A stretch of 64,000 nucleotides of DNA from CAZTJA01 sp964613745 (GTDB lineage Bacteria > Desulfobacterota > Desulfomonilia > Desulfomonilales > Desulfomonilaceae). Shown piece by piece: positions 18,006 to 25,978 of this stretch (positions are counted from its first letter, which is position 1; each line of letters begins with the position of its first letter). The notes under the pieces are model-generated. The model saw only the letters and a program-made list of their open reading frames with translations, did not search any database and was not told where the DNA came from. The DNA is taken from the NCBI GenBank assembly GCA_964613745.1, contig CAZTJA010000003.1, positions 31,608-95,607 on the forward strand. Reading direction: 5' to 3'. A program made the position numbers and the translations under genes.

Positions 18006-19196
18006 ATGAACATTTCCAGAATTGTTTACGTCTTCATCCTTGTCTTTGTCGTGACGGTGGGGGTAACACGGGGCGATTCACCGGCAGATATGGAAGTCAA
18101 TTGTGCACCGGAGAAGGCTCCGTCCCAGAAGAATATCGGTCAAATAGAACCTGTGGCTTGCTTTTTTCATGCAATGCCGACCGGAGTAACTGTTTCTCAA
18201 AGCGGCAGAGTTTTTGTCAATTTCCCGAAATGGGGTGACAAGGTTGCTCACACGGTGGCTGAGATAAAAAGAGGCAAAGAAGTCGCATTTCCGAGTGCAG
18301 AATTCAACACCTTCGAGGAGAATAAAGCCGGCGAAAGACTCGTATCGGTGCAGAGCGTAGTTGTTGACCCGGCGGATCGTCTCTGGATTTTAGATACAGG
18401 TCGCATCGAATGGGGACCTCCGAAACCAAATGGGCCTAAGCTGGTCTGCGTTGATCTTAGAACCGACAAAGTGGTGAATATCATTCTGATTCCGCCTGAT
18501 GTCGCACTGACCGACACTTACCTAAATGACGTGCGTTTTGATCTGAAGAAGGGAAAAGCTGGGTTTGCTTTCATAACTGATTCTTCCGGAAAAAATCCCG
18601 GCATTATCGTTGTCGATTTAGCATCCGGCAAGAGTTGGCGCAAATTGACAAAGCACGAATCCACAATGCCGGTTAGTGATTTCATATCTCTAGTTGAGGG
18701 GTCTCCTATGATGAACCGACCTGCTGATAGGCAGGCTTCACCGGTTCAAGTAGGCGCGGATGGCATTGCAATCAGTAATGACGGAAAAAGGCTTTATTAT
18801 TGTCCACTCTCAAGCTGGGCACTCTACAGTGTTGATACCGAAGCTCTGACAAATCAGGAAATGACGGACGAAACTGTAGCAAAGACAGTCGTATATGAAG
18901 GATCTAAAACCGCATCGGACGGTCTGGAATCAGATGCCGATGGAAACATTTACGTGACCGCGTATGATCATAATGCCATTCTCGTTAGAAAGCCGGATAA
19001 ATCGCATCATACGATAGTAAGTGATCCGAGAGTGCTCTGGCCGGATACCTTATCGGTGGCCTCAGACGGATACCTCTACTTCATAGCGAATCAGTTGCAT
19101 CGGCAAAAACAATTTCATAATGGTCAAGATCTGAGGGAAAAACCTTACATGCTCTTCCGTGTGAAGACAGGTGCAAAACCTGTACTGCTCAAGTAA
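18006..19196 (+). CDS. Secreted Yellow/major-royal-jelly-protein family beta-propeller
   Basis: 396 residues. A signal peptide (NISRIVYVFILVFVVTVGVTRG) precedes a beta-propeller domain of the MRJP/Yellow family. Typical marks are FVNFPKW near residue 75, DPADRLWILDTGR, YLNDVRFD, AFITDSSGK, GADGIAISNDGKRLYYCPL, ASDGLESDADGNIYV and LWPDTLSV. Known bacterial members are little studied; the fold resembles SMP-30/gluconolactonase and may bind small organic ligands or act as a lactonase. Start at ATG 18006, with GTGGAG six bases upstream. It ends 22 bases before the pseudouridine synthase. Confidence 0.85.
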   Translation: MNISRIVYVFILVFVVTVGVTRGDSPADMEVNCAPEKAPSQKNIGQIEPVACFFHAMPTGVTVSQSGRVFVNFPKWGDKVAHTVAEIKRGKEVAFPSAEFNTFEENKAGERLVSVQSVVVDPADRLWILDTGRIEWGPPKPNGPKLVCVDLRTDKVVNIILIPPDVALTDTYLNDVRFDLKKGKAGFAFITDSSGKNPGIIVVDLASGKSWRKLTKHESTMPVSDFISLVEGSPMMNRPADRQASPVQVGADGIAISNDGKRLYYCPLSSWALYSVDTEALTNQEMTDETVAKTVVYEGSKTASDGLESDADGNIYVTAYDHNAILVRKPDKSHHTIVSDPRVLWPDTLSVASDGYLYFIANQLHRQKQFHNGQDLREKPYMLFRVKTGAKPVLLK

Positions 19197-19218
19197 GGAA
19201 AATGGAGATCTGCACGAA

Positions 19219-20166
19219 TTGGATTTACCTGAAATCTGCATACCCAAAGAATTTGAATTGGTTCGTGCAGATCGAGCTTTAGCTGCGCTGCTAGGCACCG
19301 TGACCAGATCACGTATCGCCAAGCTGATTAAAGCCGGCAAAATCTTCATCAACGGTAAACCATTGTCCTCTTCGACGTTACTGAGAACGGGAGATAAAGT
19401 CGAAATCCTATCTGAACCTGATGGTCAAACTCGTGATGAAATTGTTCACGTCCCAGAATTTAGAATTTTGTATGAAGACGATCAATTGATAGTCATTGAT
19501 AAACCCGCGGGGCTGGTCGTTCACCCTGGAGCGGGACGCGCATCCGGAACTCTTATGGACAAATTAGTCGAAACTCGACCGGATATGATTGGGGTAGGTC
19601 AGGAGGGACGCTGGGGAATAGTTCACAGACTTGATCGCGATACTTCCGGAGTTATTGTGGTCGCAAAAACGCATCAGGCGTACGAGTGTCTTGCCCCACA
19701 GTTCCGAGACCATACTACTCACAGGACATACCTTGCGATTGTAAGGACCGTACCAAAAGAGGATACGGGGACAATCAATGCGGAATTGGGAAGACATTCA
19801 AAGGAGAGAAAGAAGATATCCACCCGCACGAAAAAGGGAAGGCGAGCAGTTACTCGTTGGAAGGTTCTCAAAAGATTTAGGTCTATCACCCTCCTTGAAA
19901 TTACCCCGGAAACGGGTAGAACGCATCAAATTCGGGTTCATTTGGCTTCGATTGGGCTACCAGTATTAGGTGACCAGGTTTACGGGCTGACCCGAAAAAC
20001 CAAGAAAGTATCATCGTCAGGAAAAGGATATCAATTAAATCGACAAGCATTGCACGCTGCACAATTAGGTTTCATCCATCCCGACGGGAGAACACTTTAT
20101 TTCTCGTCGGATATGCCGGAGGACATGGCAGCAATCATCAGGGATCAGGAAACGAGCAATGAGTGA
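19219..20166 (+). CDS. rluD: RluD-family 23S rRNA pseudouridine synthase
   Basis: About 315 residues. An N-terminal S4 RNA-binding domain (about 10-65) is followed by the catalytic domain with the active Asp in HRLDRDTSG, the IDKPAGLVVHPG loop and the RTHQIRVHLA motif. It makes pseudouridines in large-subunit rRNA; assignment to RluD rather than another family member is by overall pattern. No ATG fits: I choose TTG 19219, which has GGAG at 19204-19207 and begins just ahead of the family's usual N-terminus. GTG 19171 is the alternative and would overlap the upstream gene. Confidence 0.85.
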   Translation: MDLPEICIPKEFELVRADRALAALLGTVTRSRIAKLIKAGKIFINGKPLSSSTLLRTGDKVEILSEPDGQTRDEIVHVPEFRILYEDDQLIVIDKPAGLVVHPGAGRASGTLMDKLVETRPDMIGVGQEGRWGIVHRLDRDTSGVIVVAKTHQAYECLAPQFRDHTTHRTYLAIVRTVPKEDTGTINAELGRHSKERKKISTRTKKGRRAVTRWKVLKRFRSITLLEITPETGRTHQIRVHLASIGLPVLGDQVYGLTRKTKKVSSSGKGYQLNRQALHAAQLGFIHPDGRTLYFSSDMPEDMAAIIRDQETSNE

Positions 20167-20237
20167 GCTCAAATTTTCGTTGGCTTAATTTCTCAATATC
20201 CGAACGATCTGCTCTCAGCCCTTTAGGTGCTTGAAAT

Positions 20238-21515
20238 CTACAGGCTTTTTTCGGCTGCTGCTAATGTTGCGCTCACATCTTCTTCGGAATGAGCCATTCC
20301 GAGGAACCATGCTTCAAAAGGTGAAGGAGCCAGATAAATGCCCTGATCGAGCATTTTTCCGAAAAAATCGATGAAGGCTTGTTTATTGGATAAGAGCGCA
20401 TCTTCGTAGGAATGTACCGGACCCGAATTGAAAAACAAAGAGAGCATTGAACCAACTCGGTTTATGGTATGGGGAATTCCTTTTTTCGTTAGAATTGATC
20501 TGATACCTGATTCTAGGATGCCGGCCTTACGTTCCAACTCCGGATACGGATTTTCCTTCTTGAGTATATTTAAAGCGGCCACTCCTCCTGAAACAGCTAA
20601 TGGATTACCCGAAAGGGTTCCCGCCTGATAAACTCCACCCACCGGGGCCAAGTGACGCATAACTTCTTTCGGCCCGCCGAACGCGCCTACTGGAAGTCCG
20701 CCTCCAATAATCTTACCAAGACAAGTCAGATCGGGTCTGATGTCATAAAGTTCCTGTGCTCCACCTAAGGAAACTCGGAATCCGGTAATAACTTCATCAA
20801 AAATGAGCAGAGAACCGTATTTATCGCAAACGGACCGTAAACCCTGCAGGAAACCTGGACTAGGAGGAACGACGCCCATATTTCCGGCTACGGGCTCGAC
20901 TATTATTGCGGCCAAGCTATCCGGATTCTTCTTGCAATGATCTTCGACTGCTTCGAGATCGTTATAAGGCACCACCGTCGTCTGCTGCACTACGATCGGT
21001 GGAACGCCCATTGAATCGGGTAATGAGAGTGTTGCGGCCCCGGAACCTGCCTTTGCCAACATTGCATCGCTGTGTCCGTGATAACATCCGGTGAATTTCA
21101 GTATACCGGTTCTGCCGGTAAATCCCCTTGCCAGTCGGATCGCGCTCATTACTGCTTCTGTACCCGAGCTTACGAGCCGGACCATCTCAATTGAGGGGAC
21201 GATTTGGGTTATCAATTCGGCCATTTCTATTTCACGGCGAGTAGGAGCCCCAAAAGAAGTTCCGTGCTGCATGGCTTCCTGAATGGATGCAAGAATTTGC
21301 GGGTGAGCATGGCCTAAAATAAGCGGTCCCCATGAACCTACGTAATCGATATATTCATTTCCATCTTCATCTACAATGCGGCAACCATTTCCCGATTTAA
21401 TGAATCGAGGTGGTAGGCCAACCGACTTGAATGCTCTTACCGGCGAATTTACTCCACCGGGAATGACTTCCGCAGCAGCGCGGAACAGCTCTTCAGATGT
21501 TTTCGTCCGGCTCAT
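20238..21515 (-). CDS. hemL: Glutamate-1-semialdehyde 2,1-aminomutase
   Basis: 425 residues, the normal family length. It is the PLP enzyme that makes 5-aminolevulinate from glutamate-1-semialdehyde in the C5 tetrapyrrole route. Visible marks are EVIPGGVNSPVRAF at the N-terminus, DEVITGFRVSLGGAQ for PLP binding and the Schiff-base lysine in LGKIIGGGLPVGAFGG. Start ATG 21515, with TGAGGA five bases upstream; the TTG at 21527 is less likely. It lies 25 bases after ahbB on the minus strand, forming a heme-synthesis pair. Confidence 0.95.
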   Translation of the reverse strand: MSRTKTSEELFRAAAEVIPGGVNSPVRAFKSVGLPPRFIKSGNGCRIVDEDGNEYIDYVGSWGPLILGHAHPQILASIQEAMQHGTSFGAPTRREIEMAELITQIVPSIEMVRLVSSGTEAVMSAIRLARGFTGRTGILKFTGCYHGHSDAMLAKAGSGAATLSLPDSMGVPPIVVQQTTVVPYNDLEAVEDHCKKNPDSLAAIIVEPVAGNMGVVPPSPGFLQGLRSVCDKYGSLLIFDEVITGFRVSLGGAQELYDIRPDLTCLGKIIGGGLPVGAFGGPKEVMRHLAPVGGVYQAGTLSGNPLAVSGGVAALNILKKENPYPELERKAGILESGIRSILTKKGIPHTINRVGSMLSLFFNSGPVHSYEDALLSNKQAFIDFFGKMLDQGIYLAPSPFEAWFLGMAHSEEDVSATLAAAEKSL

Positions 21516-21540
21516 AACTATCCTCAATCAGTACTATTGG

Positions 21541-22026
21541 TTAATCCTGGGTCTCTTCATCAAAGTAAGTCATACTGACCTTTTTCAGCTCGCGTTTACT
21601 GAAAAGGATCTGATAATCTTCAGCTTTGGTCTTCTCAGCAAGATCCCTAACGGTCTCCAGACACTTTTCCTTCGAATCGGAATGCACCATGGTGAATAAA
21701 GTGCCCTTTTTTTCTCCGAAAGGAGGCCTCTGATAGCAATGACTCACTTCAGGTGAAGAAGCCAGAATGTTTCCGACCTCTTCGATTCGATTGGGATTTA
21801 CTGTCCAAACGACCATGCCGTTGAATCCGATGCCGGCCTCGATGTGGCGAATCATGGCTCCCATTCGTCTGATAACGCCGTCTTCCTGCATGCGCCGGAT
21901 GCGGTCTATTATTTCCTTTTCCGACACGCCGATTTCCCGTGCCATGATCTCGTAAGGCTCAAGCGACATATCAAGGTCACCTTGCAATGCAAGGAGGATT
22001 TTCTTATCGATTCCGTCGAGTTCCAT
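21541..22026 (-). CDS. ahbB: Siroheme decarboxylase beta subunit, AhbB type (Lrp/AsnC-like)
   Basis: 161 residues with an N-terminal Lrp/AsnC-type winged helix (LDGIDKKILLALQ... VSEKEIIDRIRRMQEDGVIRRMG) and an AsnC ligand domain. The segment IRHIEAGIGFNGMVVW followed by PEVSHCYQRPPFG matches AhbB, not a classical Lrp regulator; AhbA has THNYLR at that place. With AhbA it decarboxylates siroheme to didecarboxysiroheme in the alternative heme pathway of sulfate reducers and archaea. Adjacency to hemL supports a metabolic role. ahbA is not in the window. A generic annotation would be Lrp/AsnC regulator. Start ATG 22026. Confidence 0.85.
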   Translation of the reverse strand: MELDGIDKKILLALQGDLDMSLEPYEIMAREIGVSEKEIIDRIRRMQEDGVIRRMGAMIRHIEAGIGFNGMVVWTVNPNRIEEVGNILASSPEVSHCYQRPPFGEKKGTLFTMVHSDSKEKCLETVRDLAEKTKAEDYQILFSKRELKKVSMTYFDEETQD

Positions 22027-22072
22027 TAGTAAGCCCTGGATTCACAGAGATGACGTCGGTAATATATATTCC

Positions 22073-22816
22073 GTGAAAAATATTAACAAACAAAATGAAC
22101 TCCCGGCCATAGTCTTCCCGATGGGTATGGAAGCGTTTCCCTTTTTGCAGAAAGTTCAAACCGTTCGGCGTTGGAGATCTTCTTCGGGAGTATACAGACT
22201 CGTTTACTTTGAAGGAAGACATCTCTACGTCATCAGATGCGGCATGGGACCGTTAAAAGCAGCAAAAATACTTGATGGCCAGGAATTCAAGCCTTCAGCC
22301 ATTGTATGTGCAGGATCAGCGGGGGCTCTCGTCCCTGAACTCAAAATCGGTGATGTCGTTGTATCGGGACGAACCCTTTTCGGTATTGAACCACACGATT
22401 CCGTTTGTTGGGATGGAGACCTTGTTCAAAAAATGCACAAGATCTGTGCTCGTCATTCCAAGCATTCACGTGTGAGCACTATTGTCACTGTGAATAAACC
22501 AGTTTTCGATACAAATGAACGGAGGATGCTGCACGAAAAAACTCAGGCGGATGCAGTGGATATGGAAACCCATGCTGTAGGACTTCGGGCGCGATCATTA
22601 GGGATTCCCTTCCTTGCAATCCGCGTCATTTCCGATGACATGTATACGGCGCGTCCGCCTGAACGTCAGGATCTGAGGAGGGCGATCCGGGATCCATTCA
22701 GTTTTCACAATTCAGTATATCTAGAATATAAACGCAGGTGGTTTGTGCGAAAATTCAAGAATACAGTGGCATATCTCGCTCCCATATTGATCAATCTTGT
22801 GCGTCGATTGGACTGA
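22073..22816 (+). CDS. Nucleoside phosphorylase/hydrolase family protein
   Basis: 247 residues of the PNP/UDP phosphorylase superfamily. Visible marks are CGMGPLKAA near residue 60, AIVCAGSAGALVPELKIGDVVV and the substrate-binding AVDMETHAVGLRARSLGIPFLAIRVISDD. This pattern resembles MTA/SAH nucleosidases and the hopanoid-associated HpnG group; I cannot choose between them. The C-terminal 50 residues, rich in Arg and aromatic residues, extend beyond the minimal domain. It starts at GTG 22073 (no ATG fits) with no strong ribosome site, 46 bases from divergent ahbB. Confidence 0.78.
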   Translation: MKNINKQNELPAIVFPMGMEAFPFLQKVQTVRRWRSSSGVYRLVYFEGRHLYVIRCGMGPLKAAKILDGQEFKPSAIVCAGSAGALVPELKIGDVVVSGRTLFGIEPHDSVCWDGDLVQKMHKICARHSKHSRVSTIVTVNKPVFDTNERRMLHEKTQADAVDMETHAVGLRARSLGIPFLAIRVISDDMYTARPPERQDLRRAIRDPFSFHNSVYLEYKRRWFVRKFKNTVAYLAPILINLVRRLD

Positions 22817-22835
22817 CGCCTGTTCAAATTTTTAA

Positions 22836-22864
22836 TTGACACTTTGTTTCAGCTACTTTATGCT
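22836..22864 (+). promoter_or_regulatory. Strong sigma-70-type promoter
   Basis: TTGACA at 22836-22841 (6/6), a 17-bp spacer and TATGCT at 22859-22864 (4/6). Transcription would begin near 22871, about 100 bases before the coding start at 22974, just ahead of the structured segment 22871-22962. Confidence 0.6.
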
Positions 22865-22870
22865 ATAGTC

Positions 22871-22962
22871 GCTAGCCTTGCAATTCGCCCGGCGGAACGA
22901 CCGTATCCTCCTTTGCTTGGAGCCATACCCTTTTGTCACAGTCCGTCCGGGCTTCTTTTTTT
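22871..22962 (+). ncRNA. Structured leader or small RNA ending in a terminator-like hairpin
   Basis: A predicted ~92-nt transcript begins at the promoter above. An outer stem pairs gcccggcgga-c (22887-22898) with gtccg-ccgggc (22941-22952, one base bulged), directly followed by TTCTTTTTTT (22953-22962). Inside it, gtat and ctcc pair with ggag and atac around a tttgctt loop. The U-tract ends 11 bases before ATG 22974, so this could be a free small RNA or a transcription attenuator of that gene. The inner tcctcctttg resembles an anti-Shine-Dalgarno sequence. No known RNA family recognised; structure found by eye. Confidence 0.45.
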
Positions 22963-22973
22963 GTAGGTCGTTT

Positions 22974-23660
22974 ATGGACCATTTTTCGCAGGATAATAAT
23001 ACCCATACTGCAGAAGCAGATCCCCCAGTAACAGCGCAAACGAGTTTTTCAGAGCCGGAACACACAATCTTCGAGTCTCGTGTCGAACCCAATCATGCTG
23101 AATTCGTACTCTTTTTGGGAGCGATATCCTTATTTACCTGCGGTCTCGCCGGAATAATGGCATGGCTCATCGGCCGTTCCGATTTAAAAAAGATTCGCGC
23201 GGGCCTTATGTCGGACCAACGAATCGGCTTGCTCAAATTGGGACGCACACTCGGAATTCTGGGGACTATTATTTTTTTTGCGTCGGCAGCGGCGGTCACT
23301 CTAGCATTGAGAACCGGTCTACCTCAGGTTGTGAATCCTTTTTCATACAACCGAATTGATCCGCAATTCGCATCTTACATCGGTCAATGGAACGGAGAAA
23401 AAGGTTCATATCTCAACATATACGCGGATGGTCGAGCAGATTTTAAATCCCGAACTATGACCATCACCGGGGGCAAACTGGACATTCGAGCAGACTCCCT
23501 TTCCGTCAGTATTCTAAGTTTCTCGAAAAAATGGATAATACGCAAAGCACCCGAACTTCGAGAAGACGGATGGTTCATGGAACTTGATGATGAGACTTTT
23601 TCTAAGACTGAGCAAGGCCTCATAGTCGAGAAAACGCTTATCGGTCCGCACAAAGGCTAA
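22974..23660 (+). CDS. DUF4190-like membrane protein, unknown function
   Basis: 228 residues. An acidic, disordered N-terminal tail (about 1-40) is followed by two membrane helices (about 45-65 and 82-103) joined by a DLKKIRAGLM loop. This helix-loop-helix pattern resembles DUF4190 small membrane domains. The C-terminal ~115 residues form a beta-rich domain (GQWNGEKGSYLNIYADGRADF) like a lipocalin/heme-type model domain, probably outside the cytoplasm. I start at ATG 22974 because the upstream frame runs through the promoter/leader. Closed by the hairpin at 23712-23731. Confidence 0.65.
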   Translation: MDHFSQDNNTHTAEADPPVTAQTSFSEPEHTIFESRVEPNHAEFVLFLGAISLFTCGLAGIMAWLIGRSDLKKIRAGLMSDQRIGLLKLGRTLGILGTIIFFASAAAVTLALRTGLPQVVNPFSYNRIDPQFASYIGQWNGEKGSYLNIYADGRADFKSRTMTITGGKLDIRADSLSVSILSFSKKWIIRKAPELREDGWFMELDDETFSKTEQGLIVEKTLIGPHKG

Positions 23661-23711
23661 TTAAAGAATTTGGTTTTAGACGAGAATTTAGAAAATAGTT
23701 GGAAACGGAAG

Positions 23712-23731
23712 GAGGCTCAATAATGAGCCTC
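23712..23731. terminator. Bidirectional hairpin between convergent genes
   Basis: A perfect 8-bp stem (gaggctca / tgagcctc) with a 4-nt loop lies between the plus-strand gene ending at 23660 and the minus-strand gene ending at 23742. No T-tract follows on either strand. Confidence 0.45.
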
Positions 23732-23741
23732 ACTGGATTAA

Positions 23742-24050
23742 TTAAGGATACAAGGACTGTCCTCTATAGATAAATACAAACTCTTCATCATTAATATCAA
23801 CGGTAATAGTTCCACCGCGATTTTGAGCATAAACGAGCCAGCTAGGTTTCTCCTGACATCCATACGAGATTTGGGGCATGTGTTTCCAGGATTTTTTGTC
23901 GAACCATGCCAGCAACTTTGATTCTGGGCTTATTCTCCTGGCCTGTCGATCCGCCAATGTACGAGCTTCCAAGAAATCGAGATCTTGATTCACTTGCAAA
24001 TTAATTGGTGAAACCAACATTTCCTTCTTTACGGGTCTCACATCAATCAT
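23742..24050 (-). CDS. Small cytosolic hypothetical protein
   Basis: 102 residues, no signal peptide or membrane segment. Start ATG 24050 has GGAGGGG six to seven bases upstream on the minus strand, a strong site; the longer TTG frame is unlikely. It has a helical middle (LDFLEARTLADRQARRI) and a beta-rich C-terminus with several Trp/Tyr. I do not recognise a family. It lies between a convergent hairpin and the end of the MFS gene, 224 bases away. Confidence 0.6.
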   Translation of the reverse strand: MIDVRPVKKEMLVSPINLQVNQDLDFLEARTLADRQARRISPESKLLAWFDKKSWKHMPQISYGCQEKPSWLVYAQNRGGTITVDINDEEFVFIYRGQSLYP

Positions 24051-24274
24051 GAAGTACCCCTCCAACAATTAAGGTATTGGTAGGGGATTATGCAGGAAAT
24101 GTGCCTTCTCAGGATTGGTCTTTGAATGTGCGAAATATCAAATAATTGGCAATCTTCTTTACTGCGTAATGAGCAAAATGTTCGCCTTTAATGAGGATAA
24201 AAAACCCGTATGCCGGAAGAGCGGCAAAATGGAGGGGAAAAGTCACACGTGCATGAAATTTAGAGGATATTCGT
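24051..24274. other. Short gene-free gap
   Basis: About 220 bases upstream of the small hypothetical gene and after the MFS transporter stop. A 62-codon minus-strand frame here overlaps the MFS gene end and has no ribosome site, so I treat it as noncoding. No hairpin or promoter stands out. Confidence 0.3.
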
Positions 24275-25900
24275 TTAGCGCATTCTTCCGAATCCACTTA
24301 TCAAATGCCTGATTTTAATTGGATTTTCTCCTGAAAGATATTCGCTCAGTTTTTCTTCAGTTTTTTTATCATCCAATGTGACGCGATGGTGCTGACGTAC
24401 ATGTTCAGCCCACGACACTACGGTGAAGGTCTCTACAATCTGCTGAGGAGATGCAAGATCTTGGTAGACGTTCCAGTCCATGGCTCCATTTCGTCGACGG
24501 ATCTTTCCAATGTCGAAAAGCAACTTGTACATCTGATTTTCGGTACCCGGTTTGATCGTATATTCGACCGTCACCAGTAGAGGCCCGTCATTTGGTTGGG
24601 GTTCCACAACCAGTTCCGGTTCCGGCCAATGCATAGAAGGAGACAAATCCAGCTCGCTTCCTTGCTCTAACGGTCGTTTGATGCCCGGAACAAGAGTCAA
24701 AAGCAGTACCATAGCGGCTGCGCTTAGAGCCAAGGTTACGTTGAGGTAGTCACTTATAAAGCCCCACATGACCCCCGACAGAGCCAATCCTCCCTGAAAA
24801 ACCAATGTGTAAAAAGACAAAGCTCTGGCTCGAACCCATGAGGGTGAAGTTGTTTGAACGGCCACATTGAAATTAGACATGGTTATAGTCCAGGCGGCAC
24901 CTGAAAAGAGAAGAGCAGGTATTAACGCCACGGGGCTTCTGAATTGAGCCAAGGCCAGTGTTCCCAGAGCGAAAACGAGAGATGCGGAAATAAGAAGGAA
25001 GTTGACTCCACATCGGTTTCGGAGAAAAGGCATGACCGAGGCACCCATGAGGGCTCCGACCCCGAGACTGCCCAGCAGTAATCCGAATCCAGTGGAATCC
25101 CAATTCAGCTCCTTGCGTACCACAACAGGAAGCAACGCCCATAGTGCACCTGCAGAGATAATGAAAAGGAAGCTTCTACCAAGGATTCTTGGAAGCGAGG
25201 ATGAATTGAATAGGTAACGCAAGCCGGCCTGGATGGCTCCAATTACCTGCTCTGGAGGACTATCGACCTTTTTCGGGGTTTCTTTCCAGAAGTAGATAAC
25301 CGCCAAAACTCCCACGAAGGAAAGAGCGTTGATAAGAAACACATATGCAGGTCCCATGGCGGCAACCACAATTCCACCTACTGCAGGACCGATCGATCTC
25401 GCAAGATTGAAAGTCATACTGTTGAGGGCTATTGCTGCAGGTAAGTCATTGCGGGGCACGAGATCCGGCATTATTGCCTGCCACGCCGGCATGTTCATTG
25501 CCGCTCCCAGACCAAGAGCAAAGGTAAACCCCAGTAAAATCCAAGGTGAAGACATGCCTAGAAATGTTACGACGCTCAGTCCCGCCGCGGCCAAGAGCAT
25601 CCATCCCTGGGTCACCAATAAAAATCGTCTTCTATCGACTACGTCGGCTAATGCTCCAGCGGGAAGGACTACAAAGAAAACAGGGAGACTTGTTGCGGTC
25701 TGCATGAGAGCCGTAAACAGGGGGGAAGGGGAGAGAGAGGTCATCAGCCATACCCCTCCCAAGTTTTGCATCCATGTACCTAGATTTGATACGAGAGAAG
25801 CCAACCAGAGATGCCGAAAAATACTGATTCCGAGTGGATTCCAAATGCTGATTTCCGTTGACTGAGTCATCTCAAAACCCGTAAGTGCTCTCAGTTGCAT
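24275..25900 (-). CDS. MFS exporter (EntS/MFS_3 type) with C-terminal ABM-like domain
   Basis: 541 residues. About 12 membrane helices (roughly 22-410) show MFS_3 marks: GTWMQNLGGVWLMT in helix 1, the PAGALADVVDRRRF loop after helix 2 and NSMTFNLARSIGPAVGG in helix 5. Relatives export siderophores or drugs. After a 25-residue linker, residues about 438-535 form a soluble ferredoxin-like domain (VTVEYTIKPGTENQMYKLL ... VVSWAEHVRQH) like antibiotic-biosynthesis-monooxygenase or stress-response dimeric barrels. This fusion is known in some MFS_3 proteins; its function is unclear. Start ATG 25900 or ATG 25870; neither has a clear ribosome site. Confidence 0.85.
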   Translation of the reverse strand: MQLRALTGFEMTQSTEISIWNPLGISIFRHLWLASLVSNLGTWMQNLGGVWLMTSLSPSPLFTALMQTATSLPVFFVVLPAGALADVVDRRRFLLVTQGWMLLAAAGLSVVTFLGMSSPWILLGFTFALGLGAAMNMPAWQAIMPDLVPRNDLPAAIALNSMTFNLARSIGPAVGGIVVAAMGPAYVFLINALSFVGVLAVIYFWKETPKKVDSPPEQVIGAIQAGLRYLFNSSSLPRILGRSFLFIISAGALWALLPVVVRKELNWDSTGFGLLLGSLGVGALMGASVMPFLRNRCGVNFLLISASLVFALGTLALAQFRSPVALIPALLFSGAAWTITMSNFNVAVQTTSPSWVRARALSFYTLVFQGGLALSGVMWGFISDYLNVTLALSAAAMVLLLTLVPGIKRPLEQGSELDLSPSMHWPEPELVVEPQPNDGPLLVTVEYTIKPGTENQMYKLLFDIGKIRRRNGAMDWNVYQDLASPQQIVETFTVVSWAEHVRQHHRVTLDDKKTEEKLSEYLSGENPIKIRHLISGFGRMR

Positions 25901-25978
25901 CGGCTAATCAGGTTTAGTCTGTCGAACAGTACGTGCAACCCGTAGTTGAGTTGGCAATGAAATAGATTCATGAGAGAC

